From: UBA4416 sp044357775
Lineage (GTDB): Bacteria > Bacteroidota > Bacteroidia > B-17B0 > Aurantibacillaceae
DNA: 17,471 bases
Direction of reading: 5' to 3'
Assembly (NCBI GenBank): GCA_044357775.1
Contig: JBIKOX010000043.1
Coordinates: 1-17,471, forward strand
In this document: positions 7,196-15,172 of the stretch, one piece after another
Layout: each line of letters begins with the position of its first letter
Numbering within the stretch: the first letter of the stretch is position 1
Translations under genes and position numbers: made by a program
The notes under the pieces: model-generated
What the model saw: the letters and a program-made list of their open reading frames with translations, nothing else
Told to the model about the DNA's origin: nothing
Databases searched by the model: none

Positions 7196-8505
7196 GATTT
7201 TTCAATTTTACTTTTGTTCTTAAAATAATCCATTAATATAATTGTGCCTAGTAACATACTTAAACAGTAAAACAAGTCCTCAACAGGTATTGTATATAGC
7301 CGAATTCCCATATTTTCCTCATTATTATAAGTAACAATTGGTAAAGCTGTTAAAATACCATTACAAATTAAAAAGGGTATTAACGAAATAAAATAAGCTA
7401 AATAAAATCTGCCTAAATCTTTAAATCGATAAATTAATGCAGAAAAAACAACCAGACAGAAACAAATACCTCCATTTACAACTGTATAAGTTCGATCATA
7501 ATAAATAGTACAGAGCAATAATGATAACACTATAACTATTGCATTCATTGGTTTAACGCAGCCAATAACATCGCGTTTTAAATATATTTTTAAAACTTCA
7601 TAAATAAATACGCAAGAATAAGGTATGCTAACAAAGAACAAAACTTCTTCAATTGGTAGATTAAACAAATAAACACCAGTAATATATTTTTCGTTAAATC
7701 CCCAAACACCATCAGCTGTAAAAAGAATGTCCCATAAAATAAAAAATGCACCATTAATTGCAATTGCGGGAAATAAATACTTCCACGATTTATAAAAAGA
7801 GACCTTCTTGTCAAAGCTGTTTAACAGCGGAAATAAAATGCAAATAATATCAAATAATAAATAAGTATGATGTGTGGTAAATTTAAAATCAACAAAATAC
7901 AGTGCAGCAAAAAAAGATAATTGCACGAAATAAAAAACCTTAGCAGTAAAATTAGGCTTTTGAGTTAATTGTTTTTGAACCAACAAATTAAAAATAAATG
8001 AAATGATGAACCAAGCCAAATAGTTTTGAAGTGGGATAATACCCAATTTCCAATGCCAAAAATCAAATTTTGAAGCATTTTGTTCAATAAAAAAATCGAG
8101 CAAAACCATTAAAAACGCTCCAAATAGGGCATTTATAACCGGATTTTTAAATTTTGATAGTTGGGATGTACAATATAATAAAATAGCCCAATTTATACCG
8201 ATTAAAAGTGGTACTGAAAATAATTTATAACCAAAAGAATTTCCGTAAACATAAGAACCAAAAACTAATTCTGTTTTAACTCCAATCAGTTCAATAATAT
8301 AACCCAAAATTGCTACGAGCAAGATGGATCCAAAAAACTGCCATCGGCGTTCTTTACTCATTACTATAATCAAGCCGGTTGATAATAGTAAATTAACCGG
8401 GCTAAGTAATTTAAAAAATGTTGGATTGCAAATAAAACCTATAAATCCAATTATATGGAAAATCAAGATAATAATTAAAGCACTATATTTTTTTATAAAA
8501 GACAT
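7192..8505 (-). CDS. Fused CruF-like / CrtYcd-type lycopene cyclase carotenoid protein
   Basis: A 437-residue polytopic membrane protein with two carotenoid-biosynthesis halves. Residues 1-230 resemble the CruF/DUF422 family (carotenoid 1,2-hydratase-like): ELIGVKTELVFGSYVYGN (72-89), VPLLIGINW (98-106), DFFIEQNASKFDFWHW (137-152) and NYLAWF (161-166). Residues 240-428 resemble heterodimer-type lycopene cyclase CrtYc plus CrtYd: a first repeat with WDILFTADGVWGF (258-270) and LPIEEVLFF (283-291), and a second with CNGILTALPIV (381-391) and IPVEDLFYC (406-414). The paired PxE(E/D) motifs are the presumed catalytic carboxylates. The reading frame is continuous, so the fusion is encoded and not an artefact of ORF calling. 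No crtB, crtI, crtZ or other carotenoid gene is in the window. It is first in a unit with the AI-2E and DUF2461 genes. The cyclase half is firm; the hydratase activity of the first half is inference. Confidence 0.86.
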   Translation of the reverse strand: MSFIKKYSALIIILIFHIIGFIGFICNPTFFKLLSPVNLLLSTGLIIVMSKERRWQFFGSILLVAILGYIIELIGVKTELVFGSYVYGNSFGYKLFSVPLLIGINWAILLYCTSQLSKFKNPVINALFGAFLMVLLDFFIEQNASKFDFWHWKLGIIPLQNYLAWFIISFIFNLLVQKQLTQKPNFTAKVFYFVQLSFFAALYFVDFKFTTHHTYLLFDIICILFPLLNSFDKKVSFYKSWKYLFPAIAINGAFFILWDILFTADGVWGFNEKYITGVYLFNLPIEEVLFFVSIPYSCVFIYEVLKIYLKRDVIGCVKPMNAIVIVLSLLLCTIYYDRTYTVVNGGICFCLVVFSALIYRFKDLGRFYLAYFISLIPFLICNGILTALPIVTYNNEENMGIRLYTIPVEDLFYCLSMLLGTIILMDYFKNKSKIEKS

Positions 8506-8528
8506 AAATTATCAAAACGTAAACATCT

Positions 8529-8536
8529 CAAAGGTA
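8529..8536 (-). promoter_or_regulatory. -7 promoter element for the carotenoid-AI-2E-DUF2461 unit
   Basis: On the minus strand TACCTTTG matches TAnnTTTG exactly, 23 bases upstream of the ATG at 8505. A TTG lies 16 bases further upstream, shorter than the usual 18-21 spacing, so the -33 element is uncertain. Confidence 0.45.
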
Positions 8537-8570
8537 ATTAAAAATCAAAAAACAATTACCGCTTTATGCT

Positions 8571-8578
8571 TATATTTG
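8571..8578 (+). promoter_or_regulatory. -7 promoter element for ppk1-ppx
   Basis: TATATTTG is an exact TAnnTTTG match 29 bases upstream of the ppk1 ATG, so the leader would be about 20-25 bases. No clear TTTG is present at the -33 distance. Together with the element at 8529-8536 it would make 8506-8607 a divergent promoter region. Confidence 0.45.
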
Positions 8579-8607
8579 GCAACTAAAATAGAATAACATA
8601 TTTTAAT

Positions 8608-10719
8608 ATGCTAAAAAACAAAATCCCTCACATTAATAGGGAAATAAGTTGGCTTTCGTTTAATGAGCGAGTGCTTCAAGAAGCCTCTGATCCTTCTACT
8701 CCGCTTATCGAGCGACTTAAATTTTTAGGAATTTTCAGTAATAATCGTGATGAATTTTATCGCGTGAGGGTTGCAACTATTAATCGTTTAACAAAATTAG
8801 GTAAAAAGGCAATTGCCATATATGGTGACGATCCAAAAGAATTACTTCATAAACTGCAAAAAAAAGTAATTGAACAGCAGCAAAATTTTGAAAAAATTTA
8901 TCAGGAATTATTATTAGAATTAGCAAAACAAAATGTTTTTATTATTAATGAAAAACAACTTAATAAAAATCAACAGCAGTTTGTAAAAGATTATTTTCAT
9001 AATGAAGTAGAAACAAATTTGTTTCCTATTATGGTTGACGAAAATAAACCTTTTCCATACATGAAGGATAAATCTGGCTATTTATTTGTTCGTCTAATCT
9101 CAACCATACAAAAACAAAAAAACAAATACGCACTTATTGAAATTCCATCAAAAACTACCAGTCGATTTATAATTTTACCTCAGGAAAAAAATAAAAAATA
9201 CATCATTTTATTAGATGATGTTATTCGCTTTAATCTGCATGAAATGTTTTCGGTATTTGGTTATATTAACAAGGAAACTATAAATATAAAATTAACAAGA
9301 GATGCTGAATTAGACATTGATCAAGATGTAAGTAAAAGCATGCTCGAAAAAATATCTAAGGGTGTAAAGGATAGAAAAAAAGGTCAACCAGTTCGATTTG
9401 TTTATGATAGCACAATGAGTAAAGAAATGCTAGCATTTATAATGAAAAAACTAGGCATGGATAAAAAAGATAATGCCATACCGGGAGGACGCTATCATAA
9501 CTTTAAAGATTTTATTCGCTTCCCAAATATTGGAGAAAAAAAATTAGTGTATGAACAACCAACTCCGCTAAATCATAAATATTTAGCCAACATTAATACT
9601 AGTATTTTAAATGTTATAAAACAAAAAGATGTTTTATTGCATTATCCTTATCACACATACGATCACATTATTACCCTATTAAGGGAAGCCTCTATTGATC
9701 CAACTGTTGAATCAATTAAAATTACATTGTATAGAGTAGCAGATTCATCAAAAATTGCTAATGCTTTAGTAAATGCAATAAAAAATGGTAAAAAAGTAAC
9801 TGTGTTAGTTGAATTACAAGCACGTTTTGACGAAGAAAATAATATATATTGGGCTAATAAATTGCAAGAAGAAGGTGCAACTGTTATTTACGGTGTGCCA
9901 GGATTAAAAGTGCACAGTAAATTATTTTTAATTACAACAAGAGTAAATGGTAGGGAAGTAAAATATGCTCACATTGGTACAGGAAACTTTAATGAAAAAA
10001 CGGCTCGTATTTATACCGATTTTAGTTTACTTACGTCCGATAAAAATATTGCAGATGAAATTGCGAGTGTTTTTGATTTTTATACTAATAATTTCAAGAC
10101 CGGCATTTATAAACATTTAGCAGTTGCTCCATTTTTTATGCGTCAAACATTTGTTAATTTAATTGATAAAGAAATTGCAAATGCAAAAGCTGGTAAAAAG
10201 GCTTATATGATTTTAAAGATGAATAGCTTAGTTGATAAAGATATGATTGATAAATTATACGAAGCATCACAAGCCGGGGTAATAATTACTTTAATTGTGA
10301 GAGGCATTTGTTCTTTAGTAACAGAAGTTGAGGGCTTTAGCGATAATATTAAAGCATATAGTATTGTAGATAAATACCTTGAACATGCGCGTGTTTTTAT
10401 TTTCGGAAATAATGGAGATGAAAAAATATATATCACCTCTGCAGATTGGATGAGCAGAAACTTAGATAGCAGAAGCGAAGTAGCGGTTCCAATTTTAAAT
10501 GCTGAAGTAAAAAAACAAATTAAAGATATTATTCATATTCAACTTTCTGGAAACACAAAAGTGCGCATATTGGATAGGTTTCAACAAAACTTATATAAAA
10601 AACCAAAAGTAGGCGAACGTAAAGTGCGCGTGCAAGATGAAATTTACAATTATCTAAAAAAAGATACTGAACAATATCTTAAAACTATACACGCCTCTAA
10701 AACCAAAATTAAGATATGA
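8608..10719 (+). CDS. ppk1: Polyphosphate kinase 1
   Basis: A 703-residue enzyme that reversibly polymerises the gamma-phosphate of ATP into inorganic polyphosphate, through a phosphohistidine intermediate; usually membrane-associated and tetrameric. The order of domains is complete: the N domain begins INREISWLSFNERVLQEA (9-26), the head domain follows, then two phospholipase-D-like catalytic domains. His436 in LKVHSKLFLI corresponds to the autophosphorylated histidine (435 in E. coli). His593 in YLEHARVFIFGN corresponds to the second essential histidine (592 in E. coli). ATP and Mg contacts are seen in YAHIGTGNFNEKTARIYTDF, and the C-terminal SADWMSRNLDSRSEV block is present. The length equals that of typical PPK1. 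The stop overlaps the start of ppx by 4 bp (ATGA), giving a two-gene operon. Confidence 0.98.
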   Translation: MLKNKIPHINREISWLSFNERVLQEASDPSTPLIERLKFLGIFSNNRDEFYRVRVATINRLTKLGKKAIAIYGDDPKELLHKLQKKVIEQQQNFEKIYQELLLELAKQNVFIINEKQLNKNQQQFVKDYFHNEVETNLFPIMVDENKPFPYMKDKSGYLFVRLISTIQKQKNKYALIEIPSKTTSRFIILPQEKNKKYIILLDDVIRFNLHEMFSVFGYINKETINIKLTRDAELDIDQDVSKSMLEKISKGVKDRKKGQPVRFVYDSTMSKEMLAFIMKKLGMDKKDNAIPGGRYHNFKDFIRFPNIGEKKLVYEQPTPLNHKYLANINTSILNVIKQKDVLLHYPYHTYDHIITLLREASIDPTVESIKITLYRVADSSKIANALVNAIKNGKKVTVLVELQARFDEENNIYWANKLQEEGATVIYGVPGLKVHSKLFLITTRVNGREVKYAHIGTGNFNEKTARIYTDFSLLTSDKNIADEIASVFDFYTNNFKTGIYKHLAVAPFFMRQTFVNLIDKEIANAKAGKKAYMILKMNSLVDKDMIDKLYEASQAGVIITLIVRGICSLVTEVEGFSDNIKAYSIVDKYLEHARVFIFGNNGDEKIYITSADWMSRNLDSRSEVAVPILNAEVKKQIKDIIHIQLSGNTKVRILDRFQQNLYKKPKVGERKVRVQDEIYNYLKKDTEQYLKTIHASKTKIKI

Positions 10720-11594
10720 TTTTTGCAGCTGTTGATATTGGAAGTAATGCAATGCGCTTGTTATTTTGCAGAGCCTACGACGTAAATGGGAAACCGCAAT
10801 ATAGTAAGGAAGAGCTAATTCGTTTGCCGATTCGTTTAGGAGAAGATGTATTTTTGAATGGTAAAATTTCGGATAAAAAAGCTGAAAAATTAATTACTGC
10901 TATGCGTGGCTTTAGCGAATTAATAAAGGTTTACGAAGTAGATGGTTACAGAGCAGTAGCAACAAGCGCAATGCGCGATGCAAGTAATGGTTTAGAAATA
11001 ATACAACGAATTAAAAATGAGGCTGATTTAGAAGTTGAAATTATTGACGGAAAATTAGAAGCTCAACTAGTGTTTTCTAATCATATTGAAGAAATGCTAA
11101 ATCCAAAACATTCCTATTTATATATAGATGTTGGTGGGGGAAGTACTGAATTAACTTTATATAGTAACTATAAAGTTATTGCCTCCAAATCTTTTAATAT
11201 TGGAACGGTAAGAATGCTTTTAAACAAGGTTGACAAAGAAGAGTGGGAATTAATGAAAGAGTGGATAAAAAAGTCAACATTTGGTTATAGTCCATTACGC
11301 GCTATTGGTTCTGGAGGAAATATCAACAAGATATTTAAAATGACCAAAAAGGAAAATAAAAACATCAGCTACAATAAATTAAAAGGTATTCACGATATGC
11401 TTAATTCATACACCTGCGAAGAGCGTATTGATGTGCTGGGTTTAAAACCAGACAGAGCCGATGTAATTGTTCATGCCTCAAAAATATTTATCACCATTAT
11501 GAAGGCAGCTGAAATCGAAGATATTTTTGTTCCTCAAATAGGATTATCAGACGGTATTGTGCACGATTTATATGAAAGAGCTAAAAAAAAATAG
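10716..11594 (+). CDS. ppx: Ppx/GppA family exopolyphosphatase
   Basis: A 292-residue phosphatase of the ASKHA fold that removes terminal phosphates from polyphosphate, or converts pppGpp to ppGpp. Visible are the phosphate-1 loop DIGSNAMRLL (7-16), the ATSAMRDASNG segment (82-92), EIIDGKLEAQLVF with its catalytic Glu, the phosphate-2 loop DVGGGSTEL (138-146) and the adenosine-type motif GSGGNINKI. The protein ends after domain II, so the C-terminal HD-like domains of the long E. coli enzyme are absent; short forms of about 300 residues are common. The ATG overlaps the ppk1 stop by 4 bp. That pairing favours exopolyphosphatase over guanosine pentaphosphatase, but sequence alone does not separate them. 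The two opposing activities should be made in a fixed ratio. Confidence 0.93.
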   Translation: MIFAAVDIGSNAMRLLFCRAYDVNGKPQYSKEELIRLPIRLGEDVFLNGKISDKKAEKLITAMRGFSELIKVYEVDGYRAVATSAMRDASNGLEIIQRIKNEADLEVEIIDGKLEAQLVFSNHIEEMLNPKHSYLYIDVGGGSTELTLYSNYKVIASKSFNIGTVRMLLNKVDKEEWELMKEWIKKSTFGYSPLRAIGSGGNINKIFKMTKKENKNISYNKLKGIHDMLNSYTCEERIDVLGLKPDRADVIVHASKIFITIMKAAEIEDIFVPQIGLSDGIVHDLYERAKKK

Positions 11595-11699
11595 CTTTAT
11601 CATTTTAAATTAATCTTTTTTTATTGTAATTGTTATAGCTACTTTTTTGAATCGTGTTTTAGCCAAAATATTTAATTGATTATATATTTTATATAAAAA

Positions 11700-12107
11700 C
11701 TATAATCCACCTAGCATACAAACTCTATCAAATTCCTCTGGTTTAACCATAGCAACTGATAAACGCTGCAATTTTACTAATTGCATTTCTTTTAAGTATT
11801 CATCTTCTTTAATTTGAGCTAATGTTACTGGCGTTTTTAACGATTTAAACGGCGCAAAGTCAACAGCTACCCAAGCCGCTTCTGTAGTAGTTGGATCTTG
11901 ATAATGCTCTTTAACTACTTTGGCAATACCCACTACACAAAGTCCTTCGTTACTATGATAGAATAGAGCTAAGTCGCCCTTTTTCATTGCACGCAAATTG
12001 TTACGCGCCATATAATTTCGCACACCATCCCAAAAGGTTATTTTATCCTTTTTAAATTGTTGCCAACTATATTTAAATGGTTCTGATTTTATTAGCCAAT
12101 AATTCAT
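11700..12107 (-). CDS. EVE domain-containing protein (thymocyte nuclear protein 1-like)
   Basis: A 135-residue single-domain protein of the EVE family, a PUA-like fold whose members bind modified bases in DNA or RNA. The signature parts are NYWLIKSEPFKYSWQQF (2-18), TFWDGVRNYMARNNLRAMKKGD (24-45) with the aromatic and Asn residues of the binding pocket, LALFYHSNEGLCVVGIAKVV (46-65), a WVAVDF strand (about 79-84) and a terminal EEFDRVCMLGGL. The length is slightly below the usual 140-155 because the C-terminal tail is short. It is divergent from the aminotransferase gene with its own promoter. No restriction or modification gene lies nearby, so the stand-alone housekeeping form is more likely than a defence module. 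The ligand is unknown. Confidence 0.95.
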   Translation of the reverse strand: MNYWLIKSEPFKYSWQQFKKDKITFWDGVRNYMARNNLRAMKKGDLALFYHSNEGLCVVGIAKVVKEHYQDPTTTEAAWVAVDFAPFKSLKTPVTLAQIKEDEYLKEMQLVKLQRLSVAMVKPEEFDRVCMLGGL

Positions 12108-12162
12108 GTTGTTTGTGTGTTAAATAGTTAATCTGAAAATTAGGTAATATGTAGGAAAACTA

Positions 12163-12190
12163 CAAAAGTAATTGATAACATTTTGAGCAA
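12163..12190 (-). promoter_or_regulatory. Promoter of the EVE-domain gene
   Basis: On the minus strand a TTG (12190-12188) is followed after 17 bases by TACTTTTG (12170-12163), an exact TAnnTTTG match. The transcript would have a leader of about 50 bases before the ATG at 12107. Confidence 0.5.
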
Positions 12191-12209
12191 TAAATAAATT
12201 GAAAATAAG

Positions 12210-12239
12210 TTTGAATTGTTGTAGTATTTATTAGATTTG
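12210..12239 (+). promoter_or_regulatory. Promoter of the aminotransferase gene
   Basis: TTTG (12210-12213), an 18-base spacer and TAGATTTG (12232-12239) match both parts of the Bacteroidota consensus exactly. Transcription would start about 15-20 bases before the ATG at 12263. This is the cleanest promoter in the window. Confidence 0.7.
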
Positions 12240-12262
12240 TTACGACTTTTAAAAAATATTAA

Positions 12263-13456
12263 ATGACACATCTATCAGATAAAGTAAATCTTATTTCAGA
12301 ATCACAAACTATTGCCATGGCTCGAAAAAGTCGCGAATTAAAAGCACAAGGCGTAGATATTATTAGTTTAAGTTTAGGCGAGCCTGATTTTAAAACACCA
12401 GCTGTTATAAAGCAAGCTGCCATTGATGCAATAAACAATGATTTTACCTATTATACTCATGTGAGTGGTTATGTTGAGTTACGTGAGGCGATTGCTAAAA
12501 AATTTAAAAGAGATAATAATTTAGATTATACAACTGATGATATTGTTGTATCAACAGGCGCTAAACAAAGCATTGCAAATGCTGTATTATGTTTAATTAA
12601 TCCGGGAGATGAAGTTATTATTCCTGCGCCATTTTGGGTAAGTTATTTAGAGATTTTAAAATTAGCCGGCGGTGTTCCAATAATAATTGATACAACCATT
12701 GAAAATAATTTTAAAATTACTACTGAAGAATTAAAAGCACACATCACGCCAAAAACACGAATGATGATGTTTAGTACACCTTGCAACCCCACAGGATCGG
12801 TGTATAGTAAACAAGAATTACGAGCTATTGCAGATGTTGTTAAACATCATGATGAATTATATATTATGAGTGATGAAATTTATGAACACATAAATTTTGT
12901 TGGTGGTCATGAAAGTATGGCACAATTTCCTGATATTAAAGACAGAGTAATTACCATTAATGGTGTTTCGAAAGGATTTGCAATGACGGGTTGGAGAGGT
13001 GGAATTATGGCTGCGCCAAAATGGATTGCTCAAGCTTGTGATAAAATGCAAGGGCAATTTACATCTGGTACTTGCAGCATTACTCAAAAAGCAATGCATG
13101 CGGCAATGGACTTACCAGCAGAAAGTACACATTACATGCGTGATGAATTTAAAAAGCGTAGAGATTTAGTTTTGGAATTAATGAAGGATATTCCTGGTTT
13201 TAAAACTAACGTTCCGGATGGTGCGTTTTATGTCTATCCTGAAGTTTCTGCTTTATTTGGAAAATCGTACAATGGCTTTACTATAAATAATGCAACCGAT
13301 TTATCGATGTTTTTATTGGATGTAGCTCACGTTGCATTGGTTCCTGGAGCAGCATTTGGTGATGATAAGTACATTCGCTTTTCTTATGCCACGTCCAAAG
13401 ATAAATTAATTGAAGCATTAAAAAGAATGAAGGACGCAATTAGTAAATTGGGTTAA
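12263..13456 (+). CDS. Pyridoxal-phosphate aminotransferase, aspartate aminotransferase type (class I, subgroup I-beta)
   Basis: A 397-residue fold-type I enzyme that moves an amino group between an amino acid (probably aspartate or a related one) and 2-oxoglutarate. Visible are LSLGEPDFKTP (36-46), the phosphate-binding STGAKQSI (98-105), PAPFWVSYLE for ring stacking, NPTG, the cofactor-contacting SDEIYEH, the Schiff-base lysine Lys237 in GVSKGFAMTGWRGG and the substrate carboxylate-binding Arg372 in DDKYIRFSYA. All key residues are present and the length is normal. The subgroup I-beta wording is shared by aspartate, prephenate-type and some alanine/aromatic transaminases, so exact specificity is open. 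It is separated from the next gene by 60 bp on the same strand and has its own strong promoter. Confidence 0.95.
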   Translation: MTHLSDKVNLISESQTIAMARKSRELKAQGVDIISLSLGEPDFKTPAVIKQAAIDAINNDFTYYTHVSGYVELREAIAKKFKRDNNLDYTTDDIVVSTGAKQSIANAVLCLINPGDEVIIPAPFWVSYLEILKLAGGVPIIIDTTIENNFKITTEELKAHITPKTRMMMFSTPCNPTGSVYSKQELRAIADVVKHHDELYIMSDEIYEHINFVGGHESMAQFPDIKDRVITINGVSKGFAMTGWRGGIMAAPKWIAQACDKMQGQFTSGTCSITQKAMHAAMDLPAESTHYMRDEFKKRRDLVLELMKDIPGFKTNVPDGAFYVYPEVSALFGKSYNGFTINNATDLSMFLLDVAHVALVPGAAFGDDKYIRFSYATSKDKLIEALKRMKDAISKLG

Positions 13457-13516
13457 GATTTTAGTTTGTTGTTGTTATAAAATTTCAAAAACAAATCTCA
13501 AACAACTGTTTAAAAA

Positions 13517-14533
13517 ATGAAAAAGTTATCTGTAAAAAAAGAACACATCCGTGAGATATTTAAATCGTTTAGTAATTTAAACGTGCTGATTATTGGTGAT
13601 GTAATGATTGATAGTTACATGTGGGGAAAAGTTAATCGTATTTCGCCCGAAGCACCCGTTCCAATCATTGCAGTAAATAAAAAAGAAAAACGTTTAGGTG
13701 GTGCTGCAAATGTTGCTCTTAATATTCAAGCGTTAGGAGCAAATCCTATTTTGTGTTCGGTAATTGGTATTGATTATGAAGGACAAAATTTTTTAGATTT
13801 ATTAAAAACTCAAAAATTAAGTCAAAAAGGAATTTTAAAATCACGTGACAGAATTACTACTGAAAAAACACGTGTTATTGGTAATAATCATCAATTGCTT
13901 CGTATTGACGAGGAAATAGAAGAAGATATTACAGCTGCCGAAACTCAGCAATTAATTACTTTGATTTCTTATATTATTCAACATGATAAAATTGATGTTA
14001 TTTTGTTTGAAGATTATAACAAAGGATTAATTACTCCTAAGTTGATTACTAAAGTGGTAGAATTGGCAAAAAGTAAAGGGATACCAACTTGCGTTGACCC
14101 GAAAAAGAAAAATTTTAATGCTTACAAAGGAGTTACCTTATTTAAACCAAACTTAAAGGAATTACGTGAAGGGTTAAAATTAGATGTCAATTCAGATAAT
14201 ATTAATGAATTACAACGTGCTATTAGTAGCTTTAGAGTAAAACAAAAATTTGATACAGCTTTAGTTACCTTAGCTGAAAAAGGTGTGATTATTAATTCTC
14301 GTTCCGAAAAACATCATACTCCTGCACATATCCGAAGCATTGCCGACGTCAGCGGAGCGGGAGATACCGTAATAAGTGTAGCCTCATTATTAGTTGCTTT
14401 GCATGTAAATCCTATAGTGATGGCTGCTATTTCAAATTTAGCAGGTGGATTAGTATGTGAACAAATTGGCGTTGTACCTGTTAGTAAAGAACAGTTATTA
14501 GAGGAAGCTTTGAAATTGGATTTTGTGAAGTAG
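13517..14533 (+). CDS. rfaE1: D-glycero-beta-D-manno-heptose-7-phosphate kinase (PfkB family, RfaE/HldE domain I)
   Basis: A 338-residue ribokinase-fold enzyme that phosphorylates heptose 7-phosphate at C1 on the way to ADP-heptose for lipopolysaccharide inner core. HldE-type wording is seen in LIIGDVMIDSYMWGKVNRISPEAPVPI (24-50) and KEKRLGGAANVALNIQALGA. Also present are TRVIGNNHQLLRIDEE, DYNKG, DPKKKNFNAYKG, FKPNLKE and the catalytic loop DVSGAGDT with base Asp283. The adenylyltransferase domain of bifunctional HldE is absent, so this is the stand-alone kinase (also called HldA); the partner rfaE2-type gene is not in the window. The last four codons and stop are repeated twice more downstream as part of a tandem repeat, but the reading frame ends in the first copy. 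Other PfkB sugar kinases are less likely given the RISPEAPVP motif. Confidence 0.9.
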   Translation: MKKLSVKKEHIREIFKSFSNLNVLIIGDVMIDSYMWGKVNRISPEAPVPIIAVNKKEKRLGGAANVALNIQALGANPILCSVIGIDYEGQNFLDLLKTQKLSQKGILKSRDRITTEKTRVIGNNHQLLRIDEEIEEDITAAETQQLITLISYIIQHDKIDVILFEDYNKGLITPKLITKVVELAKSKGIPTCVDPKKKNFNAYKGVTLFKPNLKELREGLKLDVNSDNINELQRAISSFRVKQKFDTALVTLAEKGVIINSRSEKHHTPAHIRSIADVSGAGDTVISVASLLVALHVNPIVMAAISNLAGGLVCEQIGVVPVSKEQLLEEALKLDFVK

Positions 14534-14760
14534 AAAAAATCAACACAGAGTTTTTGAGTTTTTGAGTTAACTGAGGGAATAAAAAATAGATTAGGTAGAT
14601 TTTGTGAAGTAGAAAAAATCAACACAGAGTTTTTGAGTTTTTGAGTTTTTGAGTTCACTGAGGGAATAAAAAATAGATTAGGTAGATTTTGTGAAGTAGA
14701 AAAAATCAACACAGAGTTTTTCAGCTTTAGATAACACATAGAGAATATAAAATAGATTAA
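14519..14760. repeat. Three-copy tandem repeat beginning in the 3' end of the heptose kinase gene
   Basis: Unit 1 is 14519-14597 (79 bp), unit 2 is 14598-14684 (87 bp) and unit 3 is 14685-14760 (diverged in its right half). Each begins GATTTTGTGAAGTAG, which in unit 1 is the last four codons and stop of the kinase gene. Units 1 and 2 differ only by one base (TTAACTGAG against TTCACTGAG) and by one extra 8-base GAGTTTTT in unit 2. Unit 3 is identical over about the first 37 bases and then diverges, regaining AAAATAGATTA at its end. Each unit carries the left inverted-repeat start AACACAGAG (14542, 14621, 14708). The near identity of units 1 and 2 points to recent slippage or unequal recombination. 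Confidence 0.9.
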
Positions 14761-14767
14761 ATGATAA

Positions 14768-15172
14768 ATGAGTTTAACTGAAACTGTTTATAATTCTTTA
14801 ACTGAACAAATAATAAAATGTTGTATTGATGTTCATAAGGAACTCGGACCAGGATTAATGGAATCTGTTTATGAAGTATGCCTGATTTCTGTTTTAGAAA
14901 ACGATGGATTTAAAGTAAATAGCCAAGTTGAACTTCCTGTTTATTTTAAAGGAAAAAAATTAAATAAGAATTTCATTATTGATTTACTGATAGAGGATGA
15001 AATAATAGTCGAGTTAAAATCAGTAGAAACTTTATTGCCAATACATGAAGCTCAATTAGTAACTTATCTTAAACTATCAAATAAAAAACTAGGTTTATTA
15101 ATAAATTTTAATGTTCTGTTGTTAAAAGATGGAATTAGAAGGCGAATTAATGGAGATTTAAATAAACAATAA
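14768..15172 (+). CDS. GxxExxY family protein (PD-(D/E)XK nuclease-like)
   Basis: A 134-residue protein of the GxxExxY family (TIGR04256 / PDDEXK_3, as I recall them), whose biological role is not established. The name-giving motif is GLMESVY at 29-35, in the context CCIDVHKELGPGLMESVYE. A PD-(D/E)XK-like core follows: Asp72 in FIIDLLI, then Glu82 and Lys84 in IIVELKSVE, and a QLVTYLKL motif (96-103) like the Q-x-x-x-Y helix of such nucleases. The C-terminus LGLLINFNVLLLKDGIRRRIN is typical. All family positions are present, so it is probably intact. It is surrounded by inverted repeats, and on its left by a tandem array, between two housekeeping genes. The ATG at 14768 gives the standard N-terminus; no Shine-Dalgarno or exact TAnnTTTG promoter is seen, though each repeat unit has TAGATTTTG, one base too long. 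Confidence 0.92.
   Translation: MSLTETVYNSLTEQIIKCCIDVHKELGPGLMESVYEVCLISVLENDGFKVNSQVELPVYFKGKKLNKNFIIDLLIEDEIIVELKSVETLLPIHEAQLVTYLKLSNKKLGLLINFNVLLLKDGIRRRINGDLNKQ

Noticed and set aside
8324..8596. A 90-codon plus-strand frame overlapping the start of the carotenoid gene
   Set aside because: Antisense to well-supported membrane-protein codons and to the divergent promoter region; no domain seen.
11681..11695. TATATA-TTT-TATATA hairpin between ppx and the EVE gene as a terminator
   Set aside because: Only six A/T pairs, no GC pairs and no clear U-tract arrangement; too weak in this AT-rich background.
11700..12107. EVE-domain gene as part of a defence or modified-base restriction system
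   Set aside because: The neighbours are ppx and an aminotransferase, with no nuclease, helicase or methyltransferase of a restriction type beside it; the stand-alone form is the simpler reading.
14598..14699. Tandem units read as a CRISPR array
   Set aside because: Units follow one another without unique spacers, number only three, and include the coding end of the upstream gene; no cas gene is present.
14314..14739. A 141-codon minus-strand frame with an internally repeated peptide
   Set aside because: It runs antisense to the heptose kinase gene and through the tandem DNA array; the peptide repeats simply mirror the 79/87-bp DNA units.
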